The notes below the pieces were generated by a model that was not told the origin of the DNA, searched no databases, and saw only the letters and a program-made list of their open reading frames with translations. Both the position numbers and the translations under genes were made by a program. Shown here piece by piece: positions 37,701-49,968 of a DNA stretch of 64,000 bases (position 1 is the first letter of the stretch; each line of letters opens with the position of its first letter). Source of the DNA: Balanoglossus misakiensis (Eukaryota; Hemichordata); assembly GCA_040954595.2 (NCBI GenBank), contig CM082595.2:124001-188000 (forward strand), written 5' to 3'.

Positions 37701-40700
37701 GATAAGGCCAAAGATGACTCAGAGGTAGGCTTTTATTTAAGTACATTTTTCTGTTTTATATTAATACTAGTTGCACTTCGTTTACATTATTAGCTGGTTA
37801 AAGGGACAAAGCTCCTAAGTTTTTACTTTATTTTGGTTGTTTTGGATTCTTTTTGAGAGACCTTTTTATATTTTCTACAACTGTCTGCATGAAGAGATCT
37901 TGCTGAACAACAATAGTGGCACAGGACGATTTGACCTTGGGACCCCTCAAAATCTTCAGCTGAGCCTAATTTGCTCAAAAATAGATACATCAATGCGTAT
38001 TCTCTTATATTATAGTTATTAAATCTACAAACAGTGTTAGTCAAAATTTGAGGCATATATGTATGTATGTAATTTTGTTAATATGTGATACCGGTATGTG
38101 TTGAGAAACATACCATTTCTTGATGTGTAACAATTCTTTGATACATTTTTGGTACAATTTACAAGGATGGCAAGGAGATATTTGAGGTGAGCAAACAAAT
38201 TGCACAAACATGCAAATTAGTCTCTGTAGTTTTTCTTAGTGATACGGTAGTAATGTCCTTTTGTAATGCATGTGTAAAACTTTTTTTTTCTTCACAACTT
38301 TTGTCTACTTTCTGTCTTCTGTGTGTTATAGCATCATTAACATTGTTCAGCTTATTGGAACAGCTAGACTCTGTGATTGTGTAATTTTCCTGAAATTTCT
38401 TTCTATTCTTAATATTCTGGTTAGAGGGATCTAATTGTCTTTCTGATCTTATTCCTTTCTGATAAACGAGTTATCAACTGTAAGGAACAATTTTCAGATA
38501 GCCCGCTTGTTTGTGAGACCTATGCACTTTTTTGAAGTGTGAAATTTTAAAAGAGAAACAAAAGATAGAATGAGAGAGCTGCTACAGGTGGACATCTTGA
38601 CAGTCGGGTACCGTGCACTGATGGCGTTTAAGTCCTCTTCTTAACTCAGTTTTGTTTTGTTTTTTGTGTTTTTTGTCTTGTCCATGATGACCATTCCAGG
38701 AGGAAGTTGAACCAGCCAAGTATTTCCGGATTCTTCGACTGAATGCCCCAGAATGGCCCTACATTGTGATTGGTTGTTTCTGGGCAGCTGTAGCAGGTGT
38801 TACTTTCCCCATCTGGGCAATTTTCTTCAGTGAAGTTGTCAATGTAAGATTCTTCTCCACTGAATTTGAGACTATTATTTTTCTGAAGTCCCTGAGATGC
38901 ATACTGATTTCTAAATTCTGTCTGCTTTTGCTTGTGTCCTGCAGCTTTTTACACTACCACCGGATGAGATGAAAGAAAAGGCTTTCTTTTGGTCTATGAT
39001 GTACCTGGTGCTGGGCTGTGTAATTGGCCTCTCCAACTTCTTCTTCAGTTGGATGTTTGGCACCTCTGGTGAGAAGTTGACCAAGAGAATGCGATCAAAG
39101 GCCTTCAAAGCAATCCTACGGCAGGTCTGTCACACATAAGTCTTAACAATTCTTGCATCAGAAACATTCAGAAAAGACTTGGGATAAAGTGTTTATGCCC
39201 AGTATTCTGGCCTTTGAATGATATTTAGACTTTGTTACAATGCAGTTGTTTGGATCTAGTTATATGCAGCAGCATTAGATCATAATTACTTGATGACCAT
39301 CACTACATTGTACCTGCTCATCACTGCTTTGTAACAATGATTCCATGATTTGATTGACAGGACATTGGTTGGTTTGACGACCCACGACACAACACTGGTG
39401 CCTTGACAACAAGACTTGCAACTGATGCATCCAACATCAAAAATGTAAGTGCACTGGTTGCCATAGCACCATCTAGATCATGGACTGAGAGAAGATGTAG
39501 TGTCACAAGCTGAAGGGCGAAAAAATAGGAAATTTGAGCACATGACCCAAGAATACATTGCATTGACCCTGAGAAAGAATAGAAGTACTAAACAATTTTA
39601 AATACAAGCTCTATCCTCAAATTCTTGTTGCAACAGGCCACTGGTGTTCGCATAGGTTCAATTCTTCAGTCTCTAGTCAGTATGATAGCTGCTTTGGTAA
39701 TTGCGTTCATCTACGGCTGGAAACTGGCCCTAGCTATCCTGGCCTCTTTGCCTCTTGTTGCATTGGCTGGATTTATTAACATGAAGGCCGTCCACGGACA
39801 CCAGAAGAAAGACCAGGAACTTCTGGAAAATGCTGGCAAGGTATGTAGTGGAACCTATATTAACTGAACCCTGTGTAAACTGGAAATGCTTCTATCAGTT
39901 GTTTCCTCTAGTTCCTGTATCTTAGACATGTTATTAGCCATGTTTAGATGCATCAACTGAATGCATGACATAAATGAGATCAACATTATGTGTTAGAAGT
40001 AGGCACAGTTTCCATGACAAAGGTGACAAACTCACATTCTAAATCCGACCAACTATAAACAGACATTATGACACAAAGTTCTTGTTTGCTCTATTCATGT
40101 TTGTTGTTTGATTCCTCCTCAGACTGCCGCAGAAGCAATTGAGAATATGCGTACTGTGGCATCACTGACGAGAGAACCAACATTTTATGAGACATACTGT
40201 CAGCACCTAGAGAAACCATTCAGGTGAGATATGCCATTGATAATCTTCAGATTCAAGTGTGTTGCCATCCTTGTTTCACAGTCAATCATTTTGTATGCAA
40301 TTACCTTGTATGACACAATTTATACCTTAGTATGAAGAAAGCAAGGAAATACAAATTGGATATATTTTAATTAATTTTATGTTTTACGTTGTCCCAGAAA
40401 TGCAATCAAAAATGCCCAGGTCTATGGAGTGGCATTTGGTTTCTCCCAAGGAATCATGTTTTTCCTGTACGCTGGTGCGTTCCGCTTTGGGGCTTATCTG
40501 GTTGGAATCAATGAAATGGAAATGCAAAATGTTTTCAAGTAAGATCTCATTATCTTCTGTCATAAATAGTATAAAAGCTATTGATATTAACAACCTAATT
40601 TTATTTAGAGGTATTATGCTTTTCACTGGGCAGTACTGCTATTTTACATGTTAAACCTCACATAATATTGACATGTACATTGTTTCAATTCATGAATTTC

Positions 40701-42419
40701 TTTTCAGGGTGTTTTTCGCCATAGCCTTTGCTGGTATGGCTGTTGGCCAATCAGCATCATTCCTGCCAGATTTCTCAAAAGCAAAACACTCAGCCAGTAT
40801 GATATTTAAATTACTTGACACAACACCAGAAATTGATATCTATTCAGACAAGGGCGACAAACCTGTAAGTACAACATTTCACCCTTTCATCCCCATTTCC
40901 CTCTGTAGAGGTCCAACTTTACCATAGAAAACAATGGTCTTGGACCGAACCATGGAGGTGAAAGGGTTAAGCATCATGAACCCTCTACACAACACATGAT
41001 TTTTTCACACTGTACAGTAATATTCTATTTTCAAATTTTAGTTTCCCTATTCAACCCTGTAGTGAGATACAAAATTACAATTCAAATTTTATTTTCATGC
41101 TAACAACTAGCTTTCTTTTCTTTAATTTTATCTCCGTTTTGAAGACAACTGCACATAATTTGAATGTTACTTTAGGGATGGTAATGTTTGACATAACTTA
41201 TTTTTTTTTTTTTTTCAAACCAAGGATTATTTAGGTGGAGAAGTCACCTATCAGAATGTGTTCTTCAACTATCCAACCAGACCAGATGTAAAGGTCTTGA
41301 AGGGTATTAACTTGAATGTCAAACCAGGACAAGTGATTGCTTTGGTCGGTGCCAGTGGCTGTGGCAAAAGTACAATTGTATCACTGTTGGAAAGATTCTA
41401 TGATGCTGAAGGAGGCGGAAAAATTGTGAGTGAAATTGCAAGAAATTGTCTTAAATAATTGATAGTTCATATGTAACAATCATAGCAAACCTGTACTTGC
41501 AAATTTTGCAAACATTATTGATGTATGTTTCACTTTTTGTTTTCAAGATACTAGATGGCAGAGACATTCGGGAACTCAATCTCCATTGGTTGAGGAAACA
41601 GATGAGTATAGTCAGCCAGGAACCAATCCTCTTTGACCGCACAATTGCTGAGAACATTGCATATGGAGTCGAAGGCGAAGTACCTCAACATGAGATTGAA
41701 GAGGCTGCCAGAACTGCCAATATACATGATTTCATTGCCAGCCTTCCAAAGGTACAGCACAACTGTGTTATATACTAGTCAGTGATTCAGCTAAGCTGTA
41801 TAAGATCTAATGAGTTTGGTGGTCTGCTTTTCAAACATTGAATTATATGCTTTCAAATCACATTGAAGTCACACTTCCCAGGTCACAAACATTGTAAGCT
41901 GTCCAGGTGTACATGAATGTATTATTCAAATTCTTGCAGGGCTACGAGACAGAAGTCGGTGAGAAAGGCACCCAGCTCTCAGGTGGCCAGAAACAACGCG
42001 TGGCCATTGCAAGAGCATTGATTAGAAATCCTACAGTCCTGCTTTTGGATGAGGCAACATCAGCCTTAGACACTGAAAGTGAAAAAGTGAGTCCAACTCT
42101 TTCACACTAAAATGCTTTATCAATGATAACCACTATCAAACAATTTTCTGATACTAACAAGATTTTCTTTACATTTATCCTAACATCCTCTTTGACTGTT
42201 TTTGGTTTATTTCACACTCAGGTTGTGCAGGCGGCTTTGGACAATGCTATGGAAGGGAGATCTTGCATAGTCATCGCACATCGTCTGTCGACAGTCCAAA
42301 ATGCAAGTCAGATCTTGGTTATTGAAGATGGTCGTGTTGTTGAGGAAGGAAATCACCAACAACTACTTGCACAGAAGGGGGCCTATCACACTTTGACAAG
42401 TGGACAGAGATTAGCCTAA
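31766..42419 (+). CDS. ABCB1: ABCB1/P-glycoprotein-type full ABC exporter
   Basis: Twenty-six coding exons join in phase to 1317 aa: 31766-31893, 33241-33292, 33450-33782, 34530-34663, 34823-34994, 35104-35228, 35408-35524, 35745-35913, 36007-36117, 36265-36390, 36592-36795, 36974-37144, 37288-37486, 37594-37724, 38166-38186, 38700-38843, 38945-39124, 39361-39444, 39637-39840, 40123-40223, 40398-40538, 40708-40864, 41225-41425, 41548-41751, 41940-42086, 42222-42419. The layout is TMD1-NBD1-linker-TMD2-NBD2. NBD1 has Walker [10 protein letters not shown] (466-474), LSGGQ (570-574) and Walker [13 protein letters not shown] with E595. NBD2 has Walker A 1110-1118, LSGGQ 1216-1220 and E1241. Both catalytic Glu and both IAHRLST H-loops are intact, so two active ATP sites are expected. 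Extracellular loop 1 carries N-glycosylation sites (SNTT, NFTNGS). The KR-rich Ser linker (exon 14) looks phosphorylatable. Known role: plasma-membrane efflux of hydrophobic compounds. ABCB4/ABCB11-like orthology cannot be excluded. Confidence 0.96.
33020..33100. mobile_element. Terminal-inverted-repeat element, copy 3 (reverse orientation)
   Basis: TTTAACCCCAGTTCCCTCAG, then GTAGAGGTCCAAC, CAGAAAACAATGG and GAACCATGG, matches the reverse complement of copy 1 through most of its length. The right end is degraded. It lies in the first intron of the ABC gene. Confidence 0.65.
34032..34056. repeat. (TTTG)n repeat
   Basis: About six TTTG units in the ABC gene intron between exons 3 and 4. Confidence 0.95.
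40880..40970. mobile_element. Terminal-inverted-repeat element, copy 4 (reverse orientation)
   Basis: It runs from CACCCTTTCATCCCC through TGTAGAGGTCCAACTTTACC and ATAGAAAACAATGG to GAACCATGGAGGTGAAAGGG and TTAA. The right inverted repeat is perfect. It lies in the ABC gene intron after exon 22, 16 bp from the splice donor. Confidence 0.7.
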
Positions 42420-44112
42420 TGTTGATAATCTTGCATACACTATCTTATTTTTAAGGAGTGTACTTAATACATGAGGGTTCACCCGAAACTAGGAAAGTAA
42501 GTGATCAGGAATTCTTGTGACAACAGCATATTTTATGCGAATTATGTTTTTACAGTACCGTTAAATAATTCAATGCATTTTAGCCATAGAAAATTCATTA
42601 TGCGCACATTTACAATTATAGAAGTTGTTCAAACTTTTAAACTGATCATTCAAGAATATTTTTATAATTTAAAAACTTTTATATTTCTTGAATCAATTAG
42701 GATAATTATATGTGAAAGAGATCTTGTATCAAGACTAGAGAATTGATTTCAGGAGTTCTACAAATTTTATCGGATTATTTTGATATGTGATGCAACTACC
42801 ATCACATAATCAGGGTTCAGAAGAATGCAGGTAGTTGTACCTTTGCAAAAGCATATCCCTCCAAACCAGTACTCAGATTAGAATAGCATATGCTTCAATC
42901 AGTCAGTGCAATAATTGTGCCTTTGGCAAAGTGAGTTTTTCGGATAATGTATAGATGTTTATAATTGTACATGAATTGTATGCATACACACAAAGCTTGG
43001 TTTCTTGAATTAATTTTCACCTGAGAGCTCACCTGTCTTATGCACTGTAGGAGGGTGATTTTTGCCTCAGTTCAAGATGTGTCCGTCTTATCCTACTCTT
43101 TATTATCGAGCCTATTCTTTCTGTAAACAATAGCATTATGTCAAAAAGCTGAAAAAACTTACTAAGGGTAAAATGTTTGTATTTTGTGTGAAGTTATACT
43201 GTCTTACAACACTGGAGAATGTACAAGTTTCTTGCACTTTGTAATGTATTCTTCATTCCAATCTGTTTTTAAATAAAACATTTTTATGATCAAGATCAGG
43301 TTTTAGCAGACACAGATCTCGTTCATTCTTTTATCATACCAGTTTCTCAAAAATAACACAGTCGCAAGAGAGTAACAGCTTTTAGATATTTAATGATTAC
43401 GATATATGCCTTTTGAAATAGACATCAATATTGTGCACACCATTCTCGATTTTTCAACATGGTGGCTGAAAATAATTTATACTTGGATGTATTCAATATG
43501 TTCACACTTACAGTCATGATCTGTTAAAATGCACACTTAATTAGTAATCGAAAATCAAAAATAATGACACAGAATAATTAACTCTATGTATTAGTAACGT
43601 CTCTGTGTTAATTAATGCCCACAATTGAATTTTTTTTCTGTTAAATCTAGTTATACAGATGCAATGTTGCCATGTTGTCAATTTAAAGCAGAAAAGTTAA
43701 ACTTACATGATGAAAAGACAATAAATGAAGTTAAATGTACAATTGTGTTAGTATGGAAGGACAAGGATGACAGTTTTCATAAAGTCGTTATTAAACGGGT
43801 CGCCAGTTTAGTAAATGACATTTAAAGGTATACAATCACCTCTAATTATCAAATATCCATATATGGTCAAATAGTGTGTGAAAGTCATTGAATGACCACT
43901 TTGGGGCACACTATTTTCAGTGGCCATTCACCGGAATCTGATTGGTTAGATCCAAAGTAGCCATGTTGACTGTTCATAAATTTGCATAAGGGACTATTTA
44001 CCTGTAAGTTTTGCCTGTACTTTGTCAGCTCTAAATATTGATGTTAAACACACTCAACTGTAGTCGCTATACTCTTTGGGTACCTGACATGTAAATGCAG
44101 GTTCATTGTCTT
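42420..44112. other. ABC gene 3'UTR and short intergenic gap
   Basis: AT-rich sequence that includes the ABC 3'UTR as far as the poly(A) signal at 43272. Beyond it, 0.8 kb lead to the stop of the convergent expansin-like gene. Frames at 42501-42746 and 43625-43825 are AT-rich and lack domains. Confidence 0.65.
43272..43277 (+). promoter_or_regulatory. Poly(A) signal of the ABC transporter
   Basis: AATAAA about 850 bp after the stop codon, in an AT-rich 3' region with no earlier canonical hexamer that I noticed. Confidence 0.6.
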
Positions 44113-47100
44113 TTAAACAACACAGCATGAGTCCCACATGGCAACTGTAATTTCAAATTCATCTTGTACGAGATAAACTGCAGCTGTGTCTCCTGGAAAC
44201 ATACAAAAACAAAGAAATAGAAAATAATAAATACATTGCAGTGATCTGATAACTGAATATAGCGAAAGCGGTTTTCGGGTCTTTGATGTGATAATCATAT
44301 CCATCTTATGGTTATTTTTTTTCCGTCAACATTGTGGGGAGTTTGTACAGAAATACATATTAATACTCACCGACCCAAACACCACTGAAAGTTTCAACAT
44401 GACCTAAACCATCTGCTGGAAATGAAATGTCTTCTGCCAGAAATTGTTCCCTGAACAACGGTGACACAGAGTAAGACAGATCCTGTTCCAGGTACAGGTA
44501 AGCACGCCCTCTTCTGCCAATACCTATGCTTCTTGTCGAATTGACGCCGATAAAGTTCGACACTGATTGTACCAAACCTGTTGTAACAACCAGAGGTATT
44601 ATTTGGCCTTCTTTAATGAATATTACTTTGTTTTAAATATCCATTAAGTACAATTGTCTCCTTAATTTTGCTGAAGTATACCTATCAGGTGAGATGGGTT
44701 GGCTTTGCACTTAGATACTATAAGTTAAACATGCAGTTACAGAAATGATTCTTAATGAGACCAGAAAAGTAGTTCCTAAGCTGCTCAAATATTACTTACC
44801 GTACCAACCCTGCGAGTTCCTTGTGAAACACCTGTAGAAAAGAGCAAGTTTGATGTCATTAATGTATTTAATTTTTCGTCATGTTGTACTTTCAAAAATT
44901 GTTTTTACTAGTTGGTTATAATGTACAGTATTCAGAATTAATTATGTTAAATTGTGTAAAAAATTTACCTTTGTACCACTGTGGTGTCACAAACGGTGAC
45001 TCTCTCATCCACATCCACCAGGTAAGACCTTTCATAAAACCCTGGAAAAGTGAACAATTTCTCAGTGTTCTGGCAAATGCATTTGTTTGTGATGTCACTC
45101 AAGACAACTTTAGAGGATTGTGGAAAAAATACTTGTCTGACACCGAATGGTTGATTATTGCATTGGATTGAGCAATGAAATCACAAAAACTAACCTGGAA
45201 GTACTTCAGTATCACCGACAATCGCAGTGGTTTCCGTCGTCAGAGCTGTAAGGGTTTTTGAGAAATATCAATATACCAATAGGGCTAGTAGTGTCTCGAA
45301 ACCCGCTTAATGCTGTTCACAGCTATATTTTATTATGTAATGAGCTTGCTGTATTCAACAGCTATCAGTTTCATTTCTGACGCTATAATAAATTGGTGAT
45401 ACATATAAAATAGTCTGAAAGGAAAAGGCTGTGTGACTTACCACTGATGCTATCCATGGTGAGTGTAAATGATTCCAAAGGAAGAAAAAATGTATTTCCA
45501 TCAACCGAGTTCCACACGAGTTCAACAACACCCACGATTATGTTTGGTTCCACATCTGTTTTGTAACTGGAATCGATGGTCAGGTTTATGCAGACTCTGG
45601 ATTGTTGGGTCAACGATATATTGTGCATCTACAGAGAAAATGAACAAAACATACCCAATCGTTATCCTAAATTGAATGTTTACAACATAATTCAACACAC
45701 ACGCAACTTGGATAGAAAATTATATTGTAGCTTAAATTTACAGTATTTACTTTACCTTGATCGTCTTGGAGAAGATCTCTGAATGAAGGGACGGTGGCAA
45801 TGTCATTGCGACCCATTCTGTTAACACTACATCGGTCACAACTCCTGGCAGGTACATTTTGCATGAAACACTATATGCTTCACTCTGAGATACGGAACTG
45901 TGTATTATACTTGTGCAAAGAGTTACAGTACTGCTGCAATGGGAAACATTAATATATTTATATCAATTGTAAATATTCAGGTATATCAATTACTGCATTG
46001 TTTCTTGATTGCAAACGTTTTCTGATTATTTTAAGGAAACCTTTTTGGACCAACTTACCCTGGACGTACATTAGTGCTGGGTGAAACAGTCAAGTCGTGA
46101 AATCTCAGATTGGGATCCCCATCAATGTTTGGCGGAGACATCGTAGGCAAACTGGTTGTGGTTGGGGTTGAAGTCACTGATGTTGTCGTTGATTCTGTGG
46201 TCGCAGAACCAGTTGTATAGACTGGTGCTGTTGGTGTAGATGTTGTGAGAACATTGGTTGCCGGTGGCGCTGTGGTAGGCGCTGGGTATGTTGGCCTAGA
46301 TGTTGGTTGGACGCTGGTTGTCGTTGGTGTTGTAGTTATCCCTGGTGCTGTCGTTGATACTGTGGTGGTCGCAGAACCAGTTGTATAGACTGGTGCTGTT
46401 GGTGTAGATGTTGTGAGAACATTGGTTGCCGGTGGCGCTGTGGTAGGCGCTGGGTATGTTGGCCTAGATGTTGGTTGGACGCTGGTTGTCGTTGGTGTTG
46501 TAGTTATCCCTGGTGCTGTCGTTGATTCTGGGGTGGTCGCAGAACCAGTTGTATAGACTGGTGCTGTTGTCGGTGTGACTGCAGTTTGCCCCGGGGTTGA
46601 TGGAGCAGACGTTGACCGGGCACTCATCGTTGCTGTTGTTTTCAGCAGCGTTGTTGCCATGAGATATTTAATGGTGATGGTAAATGGTAGAGAAATAGAA
46701 CAAAATTAGATCATGGAACACATGCAAAATACACATTGTAGAAATATTCATTCAGACAGGGATTTATATTGATATGGACGTTGTACACAGATCATTGAGA
46801 GAATAAATATAAAGATTGACTCACTAGGAATGTCACAAGTATCAACAAACTGCACGTCACTGGTGATATATGAATCTGGGATGATTTCTGTGATGTTGAA
46901 CTCTGCCGTTACACCTGTGCTTGCGATGGCTTTAACGACAAAGGGAGGTGCCATTGCGGAGGGGCTTTCATAATATCCATTGCGATCCAGCACCATGGGC
47001 ACCCAGGTTCCGTCCACCAGCACTTCCATTCCGACATTGGGGTAACGGATATAAACAGGTTTGATGTCAAACCCATATATGCTAGAACCAGATCGAAACT

Positions 47101-49968
47101 GCAAAAAGGAGTGAAATAAGGGTTATCCATCAAATACAAGTAAGATGTATTGGGTTGGGTTTAAATGGGAACTCATCTCTGCATCATATATATCCACATT
47201 GCAGGGGCCAGTTAGTCATAACAGATGATCTTCCGGTCATGTTCGCCAAGTGACACAAGCAAAGCTTTGGTGCAGAGATTAACAATAATTCTAACTTGTA
47301 TGTCTTTTAAGACAATGGGCCAAGTGTTGTTTGTACTGTGTCACATGAGACGTTTTATGGAGTTCGAAAAATGCTCCTTCGTGACAGGTACCTTAAATTT
47401 GATGTTGTCCACGTATGGGCAAGGAACGACTCGCCAGGTAATAGAATCTGGTATTGTCGTCACTATGGTGTAGTATATTTCTTCTGGTATAAGAAGATCT
47501 GTCGGTTCTCCGGCCTTATAATTTTCCACAATCGTGAGAGTGGCGTTTCCAACAGGTCCTGTAACCTCGATACATTGTCCACAGTTCTGAAAGTCAAATG
47601 GCGGGAATCTGTTAGTCTCTGAAGGCTTCTAAATTCGACAAGTCTCCCTCTTTCATTCATTCATTCTTGAAAACCCACATGGATTTTATTTACTACATCA
47701 AATGCATCCAAGTCTAGTAGAATTTCTGTTTCAATTCTGGACAACTCTACCGTACATTACCAATCATTGGAATTTTTATAACTTAATGCCTACCTGGCCA
47801 TCTAGGAGATATCCAATACCAGCGATATAGGGACTCATGTCAGTGATGTCGCACCCACCACCGCTGAGAGATCCAGCCGGTTTCGCAAGTCCTGCGTATG
47901 GTCCCCCTAAATCATCACATGTGACAGACACCGTCTCTGTATAAAACAAACAACAGGGATAAAAATGTTTTTAAAGATCTTTTCCCGTAGCTGTTATCCG
48001 TAATATAAGATACATAATCGTATGTCGGTTAGTCGAGTACTTCAACGTTAAAAGTAGGCTATACTCAATCAATCAATCAATTAAGTTTAAAGTTGCATTT
48101 TACACTAGTCGAGTACAAGTACACTTTATAGTCCTGCGTGAATACAATAAACATTAATGGAGAATGATGATCACAGATATAACATCGAACTTTGGTTTCC
48201 GAATTTAGAGTCGTGCATTATGACTATATAGGCCAACAGCTGACTACATTCAAATTAAAAGTCATTTTATATATTCACAAAAACGTTACTGACAGCACGA
48301 ATCGCACAATAGATCGTTATCGGCACGAGAAATAAAACTATTGACAAAAGGCGGCCTCAGAATTGCAAGCTGATCGAATTTGTCGATTTGATCGACGAAT
48401 CCAATAAGAGGAAAAGCATTAAAGCCTCTTTCTACGACTTTCCAGACGTGTTCTTGTTTCTTTCATAAACGGGGAAACAAAATCTCCTTTGTGTGTATTT
48501 CATGGTTGAGAAGAATGGTGACTGGTATTGATTCAAAAGATGGATTTTAGCTCGTTAGTTTTTATGCAAACATTACTGCAGGTAATACAATTGGTATATT
48601 GTTAAGCCCAACATGATTTTTGTGGCGGTACATTTTGTGTGATAAAGTTCAGAATATGCAACTAATTAGCCATTTCTTTGTTCAGGTGTTTATTTGTGGT
48701 GGAATAAAATCAATTTGATTCATAATTGCTTGGCGTTTCCTCGCTTCCAGAATCAATCAAAAAATGAAAATGCATAATCTTTTCCTGTGGTGCCACATTT
48801 CCCTTAAATTGATTTGTTGTAAACCGGTCTTTCGTGGTGGTGTACAAATTCTTGAAATGTAGGTGGTTGCAAATCTCTTGAAAGTATGGTCAGTCTGCAA
48901 CACCTTATTTTGCTTTCTTATATAAGAAACCAATGTTCTAACAGTAGGATGGTATATGAGATACATCTGATACATCTATTAATCATCACCTTATTGAATG
49001 AGTGACAAAGTTAATATAAGAGAGAGAAAGAAAATGGCACGCTTTCTGTAATGAAACCCCACATGTTTGTTTGTAAAAAAATAAAGATAATTTTCCTCTG
49101 GCATGTTCATTGGATCAATACTGTGGTCAATATATTGACGTCTTATCAACAGAAAGCTTTTTAACGGAAGTAGGTGTCATAAACGCATAGTCAAAATCAT
49201 CAACAACATCGACTAAGAATGAAGCTGGTGTCATCATGAGTACATCGTACGCGTGTAACATGTTCAGATTTGGGAATGAAAATAGCAGGAGAGAGAAAGG
49301 AACAAAGGCTTTCGGTTCACCAATATCCTGGACACCCAAAATACATCAAAATCCATCTGGACCAGCTTTATGAAAGCCGTTTCCTACCTTTAAATTAAAT
49401 TTTGAACATATACGAAATATAAATGTAAATATCTGTTTATCTCAAAATTAAGTTTTACATTAATAGAATATCTCCTAATTTTCTCTGAATTATCTTAATT
49501 TAAGCAAACTATTGACACACACGATATTTAAAAACAGGATTAGCGATTTTCGAAACCCTAAAATGGGATTTAAAAATGACAGTACACACATCTTTCAGAT
49601 TATTTTGATCATTGCAGCTATCTGTTCTGCGGGGTGTTTTTTCTTACCCAAATTCCCCTTTTAAGACCTCCAAAAACACTTGCAGTACTATACATGTTGA
49701 TGATACAGAGACAAAATTCATAGAGTTGCTCATTCTTATATAGTTCTTTGGTGTAAAAAACATTTGACCAAGAAAGTTGGGATTAAAAATATGCTGTCGC
49801 GAACCTTAAATGGTACTGCACTTTTTCTTCTCCAGAAAACAAGCAGTTTCTTAGTTACAACGTGTTACAGATGTCGAAATGACCAATCAATTACTGACTG
49901 ATGAAGAAACTACACTCACCGGCAAACCAAGAAAATAACAGCAGTAGTGACAAAAACAAGCTTGCCAT
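44113..49968 (-). CDS. Secreted expansin-like protein fused to a mucin-like repeat and an unknown C-terminal region
   Basis: Twelve exons join in phase to 680 aa: 49920-49968, 47794-47936, 47392-47586, 46825-47098, 46059-46632, 45756-45933, 45442-45628, 45195-45245, 44969-45041, 44800-44831, 44371-44577, 44113-44192. Residues 1-16 are a signal peptide (MASLFLSLLLLFSWFA). Residues about 18-115 resemble the expansin DPBB barrel (GGGCDITDMSPYIAG, NCGQCIEVTGPVGNATLTI). Residues 116-215 resemble the CBM63-like second domain: TWRVVPCPYVDNIKFKFRSG, YIRYPNVGMEVLVDGTWVPM and an ending SDVQF like bacterial EXLX1. A Thr/Pro/Ser-rich segment (221-395) follows, surely O-glycosylated if expressed. Residues about 410-680 match nothing I know; they carry scattered Cys and end in DSCCVV. 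No ZP or TM segment is visible. The exon 5 acceptor (46632) has a weak pyrimidine tract. Expansins loosen cellulose- or chitin-containing walls without hydrolysis; the role here is unknown. Confidence 0.8.
46199..46570. repeat. 168-bp in-frame tandem repeat encoding Thr/Pro-rich mucin-like units
   Basis: Two nearly identical 168-bp units (46199-46366 and 46367-46534) and a partial third (to about 46570) lie inside one coding exon. Each encodes 56 aa including GITTTPTTTSVQPTSRPTYP and APVYTTGSATT. Near identity between units implies recent duplication or homogenisation, as in mucins. Confidence 0.92.

Noticed and set aside
43625-43825. 66-codon frame downstream of the ABC gene
   Set aside because: AT-rich, past the poly(A) signal, no splice partner and no recognisable motif.
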